64,000 bases of DNA from Aphelocoma coerulescens (lineage: Eukaryota > Chordata > Aves > Passeriformes > Corvidae), in assembly GCF_041296385.1 (NCBI RefSeq), contig NW_027183506.1, forward strand, positions 1-64,000, in the 5' to 3' direction. The notes under the pieces were generated by a model. It saw only the letters and a list, made by a program, of their open reading frames with translations. It did not search any database and had not been told where the DNA came from. The first letter of the stretch is position 1. Every line of letters starts with the position of its first letter. Shown in pieces: positions 9,496 through 29,200 of the stretch. A program made the position numbers and the translations under genes.

Positions 9496-11411
9496 AGCTG
9501 GAAGACCCTTGGTTTCAGCCCTTGGTTTCAGCAGGACTGGCAATAAAAGGCTGTAAAACCTTCAGAACCCTGGAAGATTCCCTTCCTTGCCACACTGGGC
9601 CTAAGCTGGACAGCGCCTTCGAAGCCGTGCGCTCTGGACGGGCTGTCCTGTTCATGGCTTTGCGCTGCTTCCCAGCGGCCCAAGGCTCTCCCCCCTCACA
9701 GAGGGGCCCTGCCCCGCCCCACGCGCCCCGTGGCCGCTCCCGCTCCGCCCGCCCTGCGGAGATGTTGCCCCCCCACCCGCCCCCCGTGCCCTGGCATCCC
9801 CCAGCGCCAGCCGCCCCTCAGGGAGGGGCAGGAGGAGGGAGCAGGCCCAGCTTGTTCCCCTTTCCTGGCGGTCACGTGGCATCCAAGAGCCAAGGAGGGC
9901 TGAAATGGCACGTCCCCCAAACGCTTCCCTCTCTGGTCCTTTTGGGGCACTAACACGCTCTGCTCAAGGGAGTCCGAGGGCCTACGCTCGGCTTTCCCTG
10001 CTAAGGCCTCATTCTTCCTTCTGTAAGCTCTATAACTGGCTGGTTGACGTTAGCTCTCTAGGAGATGGGGAAAACGAGACGCTTTCAAATTGGGGGAATT
10101 ACCCTGGTAAATTACTGCAGTTTTTCAGCAACAGAATTTCAAGGTGCAGCTGGGCCTTTCAGCCATTGCATCGATTTTCAAATGGCACCCGCAGCATCCG
10201 ACGTGTGAAGAGCCCAGTGTGAAGCTCCTCAAAGACACTGCAGCAGTTGTCCCCCAGCAGACAGGACGTGTCTGTGCTGAGTCACCAGAAAAGAGAGCTA
10301 AGCCCGGAGTCATTCGTGCATGGGCAAGCAGAGTTGGTTTCCAGAGGAGTTGCATGCACTCGTTTCCCTCTCCCACTCAGTACTTGCTCTCCTCTTTCAA
10401 GCTGGCTCCTGCCTTTAACTGGAGCTTTTGACAGAGAAGGGAATGACTGCATCTCATTTTCTTTGGGATGTGGCTATCCAAATGTCTGCAAGGAATCTTA
10501 CAGGGAGCATGGAGCCTGGGCAAACATCTGTGAGGCTGCAGCTTTTGACTGCTTGAAACGGGCCTTCTTTGGGCTCGGCACCTGCAGGCCACCGCAGAGC
10601 GGTAGCCGCAGGCTGCTGCCAGAGCTGCAACACAACAAAACTGTGGCAGCCCGAGAATCAGCGCGCAGCTCTTCTGCATGTTGTCCGACGTTAAGGTGCC
10701 AAAGAAAGAGCAAGCAGGAAGAGAGGAGCTTTGTGTCAGGAGACAAGCCAACACCTCCCTGCCAGAAAGGGAGGTCAGGCTCCAAAGTGAGTCCGAGCAA
10801 AGGTCAGCATGCACCTACGTGCTCAAGAGGCAACTGCGCACTGCAGTACTCCTGGAAACTGATTTCCTTGGCTTCTTTTGTCCCCTAAATGTCATCAAAG
10901 CAGTTAGGGCTTTCAGAAGCAACAAAGATGCCAGCAGGAACAAGCACACTTGCTTTTAGTCAAAGCCTTGGGGAGGAAAAGCCACGTTTGCTTGGATTTC
11001 TTGGGGGCCTGCTGGATCGGTGCATTTTCGGAGTTACCCCGGGATGCCTTGAGCACTGGCTTATGGACGGTAAGGATTTTTTCTCCTGCTTTATGACTGA
11101 GGAGATCTTCCCAGGCTTTTCTTTTGCGTCAGCTGTACAGAAGATTTCGGTTGCCGGGCGTAACTACGCCAACAGAGCCAGAGCGGCTGCTATTGTGACG
11201 TCAAGGGAGCCGGGCCGCATCACAGTGCTGTCAGCGCGACGTTGTCCCGGCGCGCGCGAGGCCTCCTTGTCCAGAGCAGCTCTTTGGCTCGCTCGCTGCA
11301 GGAGGACCCTCGTGACTGAGGCGTTCTCAGCAGACGGCCTGCACCCCGAGAGGAGTCTTGGTTTTTCCCCCGGGTGGCATTCAGTGTGCAAACCCGCACA
11401 GCACTGCTAGA

Positions 11412-18095
<6,684 letters not shown>

Positions 18096-18301
18096 GGAGG
18101 CCTTGGTGCCCCGCCAGCCCAGAGGAGTGAAGAGGGGATGTACCGTATTTAAGAGAAGATTCGGCCATCCCCTGAGTTTTATAATTTAGCTGTTCCATAG
18201 TTAGGAAGTTTATGGTTTTGAGATTTTCTTAGCTTAGCTGGTTTTCGTTAGGACTCCAGTCCCCAGAAAGTTTCATTAAAGGAGCATTGTTTAGCTAAGA
18301 G

Positions 18302-21140
18302 TAGAGTATTGCTGATGTAGGGAAGCTGAGAACTATCCTGGAGCTAGAAATGGACCAATCGTCATCCTGATGATTAAGCTATGAAAGAAAAAGCTGGGAC
18401 TCAGCAGAACTGGACCAGGCATGAGCTGTCAGCCTGAACAGGTCACCAGGAGGACAGAATGATGAAGATGAAGATGAAGATGAAGATGAAGATGAAGATG
18501 AAGATGAAGATGAAGAAGTAGCTGGAAGACCCTTGGTTTCAGCCCTTGGTTTCAGCAGGACTGGCAATAAAAGGCTGTAAAACCTTCAGAACCCTGGAAG
18601 ATTCCCTTCCTTGCCACACTGGGCCTAAGCTGGACAGCGCCTTCGAAGCCGTGCGCTCTGGACGGGCTGTCCTGTTCATGGCTTTGCGCTGCTTCCCAGC
18701 GGCCCAAGGCTCTCCCCCCTCACAGAGGGGCCCTGCCCCGCCCCACGCGCCCCGTGGCCGCTCCCGCTCCGCCCGCCCTGCGGAGATGTTGCCCCCCCAC
18801 CCGCCCCCCGTGCCCTGGCATCCCCCAGCGCCAGCCGCCCCTCAGGGAGGGGCAGGAGGAGGGAGCAGGCCCAGCTTGTTCCCCTTTCCTGGCGGTCACG
18901 TGGCATCCAAGAGCCAAGGAGGGCTGAAATGGCACGTCCCCCAAACGCTTCCCTCTCTGGTCCTTTTGGGGCACTAACGCGCTCTGCTCAAGGGAGTCCG
19001 AGGGCCTACGCTCGGCTTTCCCTGCTAAGGCCTCATTCTTCCTTCTGTAAGCTCTACAACTGGCTGGTTGACGTTAGCTCTCTAGGAGATGGGGAAAACG
19101 AGACGCTTTCAAATTGGGGGAATTACCCTGGTAAATTACTGCAGTTTTTCAGCAACAGAATTTCAAGGTGCAGCTGGGCCTTTCAGCCATTGCATCGATT
19201 TTCAAATGGCACCCGCAGCATCCGACGTGTGAAGAGCCCAGTGTGAAGCTCCTCAAAGACACTGCAGCAGTTGTCCCCCAGCAGACAGGACGTGTCTGTG
19301 CTGAGTCACCAGAAAAGAGAGCTAAGCCCGGAGTCATTCGTGCATGGGCAAGCAGAGTTGGTTTCCAGAGGAGTTGCATGCACTCGTTTCCCTCTCCCAC
19401 TCAGTACTTGCTCTCCTCTTTCAAGCTGGCTCCTGCCTTTAACTGGAGCTTTTGACAGAGAAGGGAATGACTGCATCTCATTTTCTTTGGGATGTGGCTA
19501 TCCAAATGTCTGCAAGGAATCTTACAGGGAGCATGGAGCCTGGGCAAACATCTGTGAGGCTGCAGCTTTTGACTGCTTGAAACGGGCCTTCTTTGGGCTC
19601 GGCACCTGCAGGCCACCGCAGAGCGGTAGCCGCAGGCTGCTGCCAGAGCTGCAACACAACAAAACTGTGGCAGCCCGAGAATCAGCGCGCAGCTCTTCTG
19701 CATGTTGTCCGACGTTAAGGTGCCAAAGAAAGAGCAAGCAGGAAGAGAGGAGCTTTGTGTCAGGAGACAAGCCAACACCTCCCTGCCAGAAAGGGAGGTC
19801 AGGCTCCAAAGTGAGTCCGAGCAAAGGTCAGCATGCACCTACGTGCTCAAGAAGCAACTGCGCACTGCAGTACTCCTGGAAACTGATTTCCTTGGCTTCT
19901 TTTGTCCCCTAAATGTCATCAAAGCAGTTAGGGCTTTCAGAAGCAACAAAGATGCCAGCAGGAACAAGCACACTTGCTTTTAGTCAAAGCCTTGGGGAGG
20001 AAAAGCCACGTTTGCTTGGATTTCTTGGGGGCCTGCTGGATCGGTGCATTTTCGGAGTTACCCCGGGATGCCTTGAGCACTGGCTTATGGACGGTAAGGA
20101 TTTTTTCTCCTGCTTTATGACTGAGGAGATCTTCCCAGGCTTTTCTTTTGCGTCAGCTGTACAGAAGATTTCGGTTGCCGGGCGTAACTACGCCAACAGA
20201 GCCAGAGCGGCTGCTATTGTGACGTCAAGGGAGCCGGGCCGCATCACAGTGCTGTCAGCGCGACGTTGTCCCGGCGCGCGCGAGGCCTCCTTGTCCAGAG
20301 CAGCTCTTTGGCTCGCTCGCTGCAGGAGGACCCTCGTGACTGAGGCGTTCTCAGCAGACGGCCTGCACCCCGAGAGGAGTCTTGGTTTTTCCCCCGGGTG
20401 GCATTCAGTGTGCAAACCCGCACAGCACTGCTAGAATGATCGGGCAAGTCTGTGCCGCGGTTTGCACGGTTTTTTCTGTGGCGTATTCCGGCTACTTCCT
20501 GACCCACCTGACTCGTAAGTAAAGGTTTATCCTGGGGGTAGCCATCACACGGCTTTTGCTTCACTTTGCTCTTGATGCTCGTTTGTAGTGATGAAGCAGA
20601 TTTGGGAGCAAAAGTGCCATTAAGGTGCCGCTCCTTTGCTAAAGCTCCTGCCAACAGCATCAGCTAAAAAGGGGGTGTCTGCACTCGCTGGCGGCTGGAG
20701 AGTATTTGCAACGTAACCTGCAGGGGTTGCGTTCCCTCCACGGGAGAGCGCGTGGCATTGGACACTGTCATTTCCTCAGCTTGCTGCTTCAGCCGAGACA
20801 ACCTGCAAATTGCAGGCTGGCAGGGAGCCTCACAAGTACTTCTAAAACTTGCCCAGGAGTGAGGGAAAGCACTTTCTTGCTCCAAATCCTGCCATTAGAG
20901 GCCTTGGCTCTCTGCTATGACCCTTGACGGTGTGCCAAGAGAGCAATTCCCTTGGCAATGAAGTGCAAGCTCCTAACCGCTTAGGCTTTGCTCCTGAACC
21001 CAGGAGCTGTTCCTGGGCTGCTTTAGAAGAGAACCGCCACAGCTATGGGGCCCTTTGTGGAAGCTTTCCTGGGGGATCATTTGCAGCAAATGGATGGGAA
21101 TTAGTGCATGCAATTTATTAAAACAAACAAACAAACAAAA
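18302..21140 (+). repeat. Second PAK-locus tandem unit, truncated
   Basis: Starts directly after the 3' end of the PAK-like gene and repeats 9,281-12,117 almost exactly. It then stops in an A-rich tract at about 21,120-21,140, where unrelated sequence begins. Exons 2-12 are absent downstream. Confidence 0.93.
20436..20514 (+). pseudogene. Orphan exon 1 of a second PAK-like gene
   Basis: An identical copy of the 79-bp first coding exon (MIGQVCAAVC...) with its GTAAGT donor. No later exon follows within the window, because the unit is cut off about 600 bp further on. It cannot make a kinase. It could only contribute a leader to a chimeric transcript. Confidence 0.85.
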
Positions 21141-21423
21141 AAATAGTGGTGGGAAAGCCTACTCCTATTAAGGAGCCTTTAGAAATATTTTTTTGCTTTT
21201 GGACCAGCCAAAAGCCAGCCTAGCACTGTAAGTCCTTTTTCTCTACCTGAGCTCTAGTGCTGTTTCAGCCAGAAGATCTAAAATCCCTGCGCTCCTGGGG
21301 CATACCATCTATCGAGCCATAGGATCCCAAATTTTTATATTTTGCTAATTTTTGTAATTTTTCAATTTTTCCATTTTTAATAAATTATTTTAATTTTTAA
21401 CTAAGAGTTGTCTCATTTCTCAC
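21141..21423. other. AT-rich stretch, no gene recognised
   Basis: Contains an AATAAA-like hexamer within an AT-rich run (ttttaataaattattttaattttt, about 21,375). It could be the tail of a retroelement, but no diagnostic end was identified. Confidence 0.4.
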
Positions 21424-21580
21424 ACACAGCGTGGTCCCAGTGGCTCCCAGTCACACCCAGTATGGTTGCTTTCACTCTCAGTAAGAGTCCAATGTGGCTC
21501 CAGTCACTTCCAGTATGAACCCAGTCACTCCCTGTATGATAGCATTTGCCCCCACTGTGGTCCCAGTTGCTCCCAGTGTC
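21424..21580 (-). repeat. Degenerate minisatellite (cccagtatgatcccagt type)
   Basis: Reverse-complement relative of the 6,400-7,135 array, built from 'gtcactcccagtatga' and 'gtggtcccagttgctccc'. It links this breakpoint region to MHC-type intron repeats. Confidence 0.75.
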
Positions 21581-22530
21581 TTGGTTTGAAAGACAGGTGT
21601 CTGCCAAGGAAGGCAGGAGTCTCTCCTGAAATGGAAGGAAAAAAAATTGCAACCCCCTTCCCTCTGAATTATTATAATTTTGAAATTAAGGAGCTTTATA
21701 GGCAAAGATATGAGGAACAGGAATAACAGTTCTTTACTAATATATATCTATATGTGTATAACCAGTCAAACAAACAGCAATAGCTATGGCAGTAACAGCA
21801 AACAATCACAAACCCAGTCCCAGCCTTCTTGGCTGTCAGGCTGTTTCCCCTTGGGTGCAGTTCTGCTCTCAGCCAGCAGTGGCGCTGGCGGCTCCTGGTG
21901 AGCAGGGCAGGTGCGATGGTTCCCCCACGGCTGCAGGGGGCGCTCCGGAGCGAGCTCGGGGAGCACGCGGCACTGACGGCCTGGGATCCCGGGAAGGGAT
22001 GGAACAAAGATTTCAAAAACCCCCTGGGCAGCCGATCCCGATGTCCAGCCGGACCCTCGGGAACAGCAGGCTGGAATGGCAGGCTGGAACGGCAGGCTGG
22101 AACAGCAGGGATGAGCACAAATCCTGCATGGCAGACAAGATGTATCAAAGTTCCGGAGCTGCGGTGGGAACCCCCGGAGGTCTCGGCAGGCAGGGAGAGC
22201 CGGGCTACAGAGCAGCGAAGGCTTGAAGCAATGGCAGCGGCAGGGCGGCCGCAGCCTGGCTCCCAGCGGGGCAGGGAAGGCGGGCTTGGGAATCCCGGGG
22301 TCTCTCCGGTAGAAGGAAAGCAGCCGAAGAAGCAGCCTCTCTCTCCGTCATCCAAAACGCCAGGGACTGACTGCCCACACAGCCAGGTGAAAAAAAGAGT
22401 AGCAAGATGCACCCCACCCCTATGGCCAGGTTTTCTGTTTTTCTTAAGCACCCAGTAATTTGTCCCCGTGGCAACATGGATGGGGAAAATTCCTTTAACA
22501 GAAGAAAACCCCAGGAGAACTCCCAAAACC
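21576..22530 (+). mobile_element. LTR-retroelement remnant beginning tgtcttggtttgaaagacag
   Basis: The start tgtcttggtttgaaag with 'acaggtgtctgccaaggaagg' and 'gaattattataattttgaaattaagg' resembles a common passerine LTR family. A 3' border was not fixed. Three short tandem repeats of 'caggctggaa(t/c)ggcagg' lie near 22,068-22,105. No gag or pol frame is present. Confidence 0.55.
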
Positions 22531-22539
22531 CCAACATTC

Positions 22540-23600
22540 TGTTACAAGCTTCCTGCAGATTGTTCCATCTCTGCTCTCCATATGGAAAGATACAAAGATC
22601 CCTTTTGGTTCACACAGTTAAATGTCTGATGGGTCACACGGTGATACCTGTACAGATACACATCTGGAGAGAAAGCCAAACATCCATCGAACTCTCTCAA
22701 CACCCACAGAGCCTGAACCAAACTCTACAAGGCCACGCAGCTTTACACAGAAATTCATACATCGATAAAACTGTACAACGGGATGCAGGTTTACACAGAA
22801 ATTGATACACAGGAAAACACAACAATCTGTGCTGTGTGAATACACTGACTTCTGTATAAAAATGGCTCCACATGGCGGGAACCGATACAGAACTGTGCGA
22901 TTACCAAAGGACCCATCGACACTTCCATACCCTTGGAACTAAAGACACAGGACTGTAGAGCTCTCCAACTCTGTACATTCCTGTCTGGGGGTGAGTTTAT
23001 GATGTGTATCCCCTATCGCTGCTCTCTGCCCAGAAATCAATCCTGTGCCTTTCTGTGCCTTTAAACTGAGCCCGACGGGGGAGAGAGAAAAAACCGAGCA
23101 AACTTTTCAAAGCAGTTGTTCAAGGACACAGACACACACGCCTCTGTGTTCTGCTGCAGCAGCGAGAAGAGCGGAGGGAGCGCCCTGCTTGCTTTCCAGT
23201 CCGCTTTCGGCTCCTTTTCTCCAGAGGGAGATGGAGAGTTGAAGTTTGTTTTCCTGGGACTTGGGCTTTTTCCCTTCTTCACTTCTGGACTGTTTCAACA
23301 TCAGAACACACCGGGAGAATTTTCCACCGAGGCCCTGGAGGACACCAACCCAGCTCCAAGGAGGAGGAGAGAGAGCACACCTACAGAAGGACTCTGAAAT
23401 CTTCCCAGGTTTCTCTCCACAGCGAGAGGTTTTAGTATTCAGCATTATTATCCTTTTCCTGTGTGTTTGTTAAATAAATAGGTTCTCTTTCACTTTCCTC
23501 AGAGGAAAATATTTTTTTCCCAGACCTGGTGGGAGAGGGCTGGTTGTAACCTGCCTTCTGTCAGAGGATATTTTCCTGCAAATTTGTCCAAAGCAGCACA
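22540..23600 (+). mobile_element. LTR-like fragment with AAATAAATAGG polyadenylation region
   Basis: A TATA-like element (ctgtataaaaatgg, about 22,852) and the block 'ctgtgcctttaaactgagcc' precede 'gttaaataaataggttctctttcactttcctc' (about 23,469) and 'tttcccagacctggtggga'. The latter resemble the R/U5 part of a passerine ERV LTR. Boundaries are uncertain. Confidence 0.5.
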
Positions 23601-24290
23601 CTAAAATAAGTCAGTATTTATTTTGAGGGAAAATGATTTCTAATGGCATTTTGAGGGTCAACAAATACAAAGATAATAATAAGGATAAATACAAAGAAAT
23701 ACAGAGAAAATACAAAGAGGTGAAAGAGGACAGGAGCTCACTGGACAGGTCCTTGGCAGCGCCCGGGCAGACCCTGCATGAATTTGGCTGCCTGAATGCA
23801 GCTCTTGCCTGGGCACCAGGGGTGGCCCCCTCTGCGTGTCTCTCCCAGCACCACAGGGATGCTCCTACCCCTTCCCTGGTGCCCCAGGGTTCTGCAAGTG
23901 CCTTCTGGGGCCACCCAGACACCTCCCTGGGCCTCTGGAGGCCCCATGGCATGGTGCAGACAGGGACTGAATCAAAGTTGCCTTGGAAGATGGAGGCAGG
24001 AGAATATTGCCCACGATCTTCTTTCCAGCTGCCCCACACTCCTGCAAATCCTGCTGGGACACTCAGGCTCTCCATTCCGGGGCTCTGGAGCTCCCATGCA
24101 AACCCATCCATCACTGTGTCCCCTCTCACGTGGATATCAAGAAAATGACACAGCAATATCTAGAAAATGTGAACTTGATTGATTTGACTGCTCTAAAATT
24201 CTACAACTCGAGGGTGACTGGAAGACTATGAGGTGACAATCTTATGCCTCCAAAAAGGGTCAACAGTTTGGAACTGGAACCCTCAGGGAA
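23600..24290. other. No gene recognised
   Basis: Mixed sequence with an A-rich patch (aatacaaagataataataagg, 23,660-23,720). Overlapping open frames carry no recognisable domain. It is probably retroelement-derived. Confidence 0.4.
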
Positions 24291-24560
24291 ACTTCAGCTT
24301 CTGGGGGAAAAGGTGCCCTTCCTCCTCTCTCCCTTTGCTTTATACATCTGAGCTGGAGTCATATGGTTGGAACATCCCCTTGGCTGATTTGGGTCCGCTG
24401 GTCTGGCTGTGTCCCCTGCCAGGATCCTGCCCACTCCCATCCCCTCTGATGGGGGAAGGAATGGCAGAGGGACAGCGCTGCTGGGCAGTAGCCAGAACAC
24501 CGCTCTATTATCAGCACCCGTCCAGCTACCAATGCAAAGCACAGCCCTGGAAGGCCCATG
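24290..24560 (+). mobile_element. LTR fragment (passerine ERVL-like)
   Basis: Has the phrases tttatacatctgagctggag, ccttggctgatttgggtc, ctggctgtgtcccctgcc, gggcagtagccagaacac and ccaatgcaaagcacagcc, in the order found in bird ERVL LTRs. Copy A keeps only the first third (215-323). Confidence 0.55.
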
Positions 24561-25481
24561 AACTTTCCCTCAGGCAGACCCAACACACGGGACTTGAGCT
24601 GCCAGCGGCCCAGGTCACCCTCTGCCAGCCCCGCTCCTTGGACCTTGTGTCCCCACAAGCAGACACAAAGTGTTTCTGCTGCTCCTCCTCCTGCGCAAAT
24701 CCACAGAGAGCTGGGATTTTTCCAAGTCTCGTGTCTCTATTGTGCCGTATTCCCAAAGAAGCAGCAGCCCCTCCTGATGAACACGGCGAGTTGCACGGAT
24801 GCTTGTCAGCTCCACTGCCTGCCTAGAAATCTGGAAACTGCTTCTAAATGCTGCTCCCTTCAGCTCTTGGGCACCGACTGACACAGAGCTGGGAAAAAAA
24901 TGCCCTGGCTGCTGGCTGACAAGGTGAGTTCCGCCAGAGTCAGAGCTCTGTGGGAAATCTCTATCCATGCCTCTCCTTTGAATAGACCCTGACAGGGGGT
25001 GCGCAGGAATGTGTCCTGTATGGAAAGGAAGGAGTGTGCAAGCACCGTGACTGACACTTTCCCTCTCCATGTGCGTTCCACAGCTATGGGTACACAGATG
25101 TGATGGAAAGCCTGGTACAGCCAGAGCCTTCTGTCCCTGCAGAAGGGAGCGCGGCGGGTGGGGGCGGTTGGTGGGCAGCGAGTCCCGGACAGCGGGCGAG
25201 ATCCGGCTCCACAGGTGCCAGGCCCCGCTAAGGCTTAATGCCGCCTCCTCGGCAACAGGAAAGGCCTTCAGCCTCGTCCCTGCCAAGAGGGGCGGTGCTG
25301 GCCTGGCCGCACAGCTCGTTTTCCCCACAGGTTGCAGGAGATGAGATCACAACGCTTGCAAACACCGACTGCGAGCCACAGCTCTGGGTGCTCACCATGA
25401 ACCTCAGCTCTGCGAGCGCTGTCTGCCCCAGGCTCCAGGGGATGCACTGGGAGCCCGGCTGGGCTCTGCCCTGGGGCCATC

Positions 25482-25949
25482 TGTGGATGGTATCTTTTCA
25501 GCTTTATACCGGCTAGCGCTTGTATTTCAATGCCTTAGAAAGCCTCGAGCAGCCCAGAGAGGCAGCACAGGCGATCTAGCACCTTAATAGCTCTAAAATC
25601 GGTACCTGTATCAGCTGCAGAGCAAATACCATCAGCAGAAGCAAAGAGGGAGAAATATAGCTCCCTGCCCGCTCAATTCCCTGCAGTTAGAAGCCTTAAG
25701 AAAGAGAGAGACAACCACAGATGTTCACAGGAAGATAGCTGAGCTGAGAGAGGGCGGAGCCTCCCCTCGACTATCCTTTATTCGGAGAAGAGGGAAGGGG
25801 AGGACCTGGGGTGAGTGGCCAATCAGACACTGCTGAAGAGTTTGAGTTACATTTGGTTTTGCCCGCGCTTCGAACAAAGGAGCTCGGAGCACGTGGCCGG
25901 AGCACGTGTCTTTGGGAGGGGGAGGGGAAGTTCAGAACAGGCAGCAACA
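25482..25949 (-). repeat. 3' LTR of the provirus
   Basis: 468 bp with TG...CA ends on the minus strand. It contains two CACGTG E-boxes 13 bp apart (25890-25895, 25903-25908), an inverted CCAAT (ccaatca, about 25819), and a single AATAAA (rc at 25777-25782) that could serve 3' end formation. A TATAAA lies near the U5 end. Confidence 0.95.
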
Positions 25950-25974
25950 ATTCCCTATTTTTTTTTCTTTAAAG
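25950..25974 (-). other. Polypurine tract
   Basis: Immediately upstream of the 3' LTR on the minus strand is a purine-only run (aaagaaaaaaaaa, then taggga). This is the expected primer for plus-strand DNA synthesis. Confidence 0.8.
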
Positions 25975-26200
25975 CTGGGTTGTAACTCTTAGTAACTTAA
26001 AGTGCATAGAACAGTAACAGAACAACAGTGCAAAACATAACTGGAATCTATCGTCCCTACAACTTCGATAGTACCTAGGATGCCTTTAAACTAGTTCCCC
26101 AGCAAAACTCAGGGGGTTAGTTAGGACATCTATGGTATGGAGTATCAGGACGAAGACTTACAGAGTACAGTGCAAAAACCTGAGTGCAAAACAGTGCAAC

Positions 26201-29200
26201 TTAACTCAAGGGATTAACATCAAAATCTGCAGCAAAGGGTTTACATGAGGGTGCAAAATTAGGATCCTTTTTACGGCGTCTCTTCCAGGAGGCAGTTTTA
26301 ACCTCCTTAATTTTTGAGGAAGTGACATAAGGCTTTACCCATTTCCCTGGGATCCATCTCAGTCCTTGAGGGGTAGATACACTGGCATACCCACGTCCCC
26401 AAGTTACAAGTTTGTATGGTCCTTGGATTTTCTGAGTCTCTGGGTCCCGGATCAGGACTTCTGGATTCTCCTTCAGTTTCTGTCTCCCGGTGTTCTGGAA
26501 ATGACGATAGATGGGAGGGTTTGGATCCTCAAAGGTGCCATTCAGGAAGTTTATGGTAAACAGTGCTTTGCTGAGTCTGAGGACAGGTGAATTGAGTTTG
26601 GTGGTCCCTGATTGTTGTAGCAGCATTCGCTTGAGGGTTTGATGGGCACGTTCAACAATGCCTTGTCCGGTTGGGGAGTGAGGAATACCTGTAACATGTC
26701 GAAATCCCCACTGCTGACGGAAGTTTTTAAACTCCTGAGAGGTGTAGGCAGGTCCTTTATCAGTTTTTATCTCCTCAGGTATACCGAGCACAGCAAAAGC
26801 TTGGACAAGATGTTTTTCAACGTCCCTAGCTTTTTCGCCTGCATGTGCAGAGGCATACATAGCACCAGAGAAGGTATCAATAGAAACATGAACGTACTTT
26901 AATCTCCCAAATTCAGGGAAATGTGTGACGTCCATCTGCCACACTTCACCGCTATTAATGCCTCTGGGATTGACTCCCATGCCCAGTGATGGAAGCTGTA
27001 GCTTCTGGCAGTTGGGACATGTTGCCACTATTGCTTTTGCCTGCGTCCGTGACAGATGGAACATGCGGATGAGAGCAGGAATATTTTGATGGTACATAGC
27101 ATGGCTCAGTTTTGCCTGTTCGAAAACTTGGGGGAGCTTTGGTAAGTCGGCTGATAGAACTATGTCTGCTGGCATAGCCAGAGCATCAGCTCTACGATTA
27201 CCTTCCGCAATAAATCCTGGCAAGTTTGTATGTGACCTCACATGCATGACAAAATAGGGATGCTCTCTGTGGGAAACCAGATAAATTAATTTTGAGAGTA
27301 AATCATAAATTTTTTTGTTTGAGATTTCTTTTAGGAGAGCATGCTCAGCTCTAACAGTTACTCCAGCTACATATGCTGAGTCTGTGACCAAATTAAAGGG
27401 TTCTTTGAACCTCTCAAATGCTCTAATGACAGCTGCTAATTCAGCTACTTGTGGTGATCCTTGGATTACCTTTATGTCAGATTCCCACTTTTGTGTCTTT
27501 GAATTTCTCCACGTGACCACGGACTTCTTACTTTTCCCTGATGCATCAGTAAAAACAGTAATCGCATCGAGGGGTTTTCTGCTTTGTATCTCTCGAGGGA
27601 TGAAAGAGAATGCCAGATTAAACATTTCATGTTTTGGGTAATGATTTGAGATTTGGCCTGAGTAACTATCTAATGCAAATTGTAAATTTATATTATTTTG
27701 GAGTAGGTGATCTAATGTGTCTGTTGTTACCGGTAAGTAGATGCATGCAAAGTCACATCCTGCCAGGGTGCGGAGCCTTGCTCTACCCTTCATGATAATT
27801 TTTGCTATTAATTCTTGTGGCTGTGTGATGGTTTTAGGAGGCTGGAGTGGAAGGAAAACCCATTCAATTATGATGAGGTGGTCCTTCTGCTCTTTGTCCC
27901 ACTGAAATATGAGGCCGTGAAAGCGTGGTGCCTTCCCTAGAATGACAAGCTTAAAGGGTAGGGAGGGCTGATACCTGTGTGCTTGCCTGGTGGAAATGAG
28001 CTCTTGTATCTTTCTGAGAGACTGCCTTGCCTCTTCTGTCAGGGATCTGGGGGATGCTGGACCGCCTTCCCCTTTTACTAGGTTTGCAATAGGAGCTACA
28101 TCCTCTGTGGTGAGTCCTAACCAGCGCCTTAAATACTTCAGTGTCCCACAGATCTGTTGCACTTCCTCTAATGTTTTTGGGTTATTATTAATGGTGACGG
28201 GTGTTGGGGTGATAGAGGTTTCTGTGATTTTGAGTCCGAGGTATTTCCAAGGGCTTGTTCTCTGCATTTTTTCAGGTTGTAATTCAAAGCCCTTGGCCTC
28301 TAGGGCCTCAATCACCATGTTAAGTGTCTGCTCAAGATACTGATTATTGGGAGCACACACCAGCACATCATCCATGTAATGTAGGATGATGGCTTTCTCT
28401 GCTTTGGCGCGGATGGGAGATAGAATTTTAGCAATGTACTCTTGGCAGAGAGTTGGGGAATTTTTCATACCTTGGGGAAGCACAAGCCAATGGTAACGTT
28501 CCATGGGGGTTTCATGATTAAGAGAGGGTACAGAAAATGCAAATCGAGGGGCATCTGCAGGATGGAGTGGAATATGAAAAAAGCAATCCTTAATGTCAAG
28601 AACAGCTAAATGCCAATGTTGTGGGAGCATTGAAGGTGATGGCATACCTGGTTGAAGGGGTCCCATGTCTTCAATAACTTTATTAACTTCTCTAAGATCT
28701 TGGAGTAGCCTATATTTGTTCTTTCCCGGTTTTTTTATTACAAACACGGGTGTGTTCCATGGGCTGTTAGTTGGAACTATATTTCCTTTAGCCAATTGTT
28801 CAGCTACTAATGTTTTGAGTGCCTCTAAGTTTTCTTTTTTTAAAGACCACTGTTTAACTTGCACGGGTTCATCTGTTTTCCAAGTTAATTTTTGTGGATG
28901 GCACTCTGCTTCAGTGGCCTGCAAGAGAAAATTTTGATATCTAGGGCTGATATCAATTTTTGTTCCCCACTGAGACATGGCATCCCTTCCCCACAGGGTG
29001 AATTTGGTGTCCAGGACATACGGACGAAGAGTTGCTATTTGTCCTTCAGGACCTTCAATTTGGATGGTGTATTTGGATTGCTTTGCAATTTGGGTACCTC
29101 CAATCCCTTGTATGATGCCCTGAGATTGCAATTCCCATTGCTCAGGCCACTTATCAAATGGAATGACAGTCACATCAGCACCTGTGTCTATCATTCCCAT

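Noticed and set aside
9652..9953. Pro-rich open frames upstream of the PAK-like gene
   Set aside because: GC-rich and overlapping on both strands, no domain; identical copies at 18.7-19.0 kb follow from tandem duplication, not selection.
25950..26200. Residual env gene in the young provirus
   Set aside because: Only about 250 bp, with no open frame of useful length.
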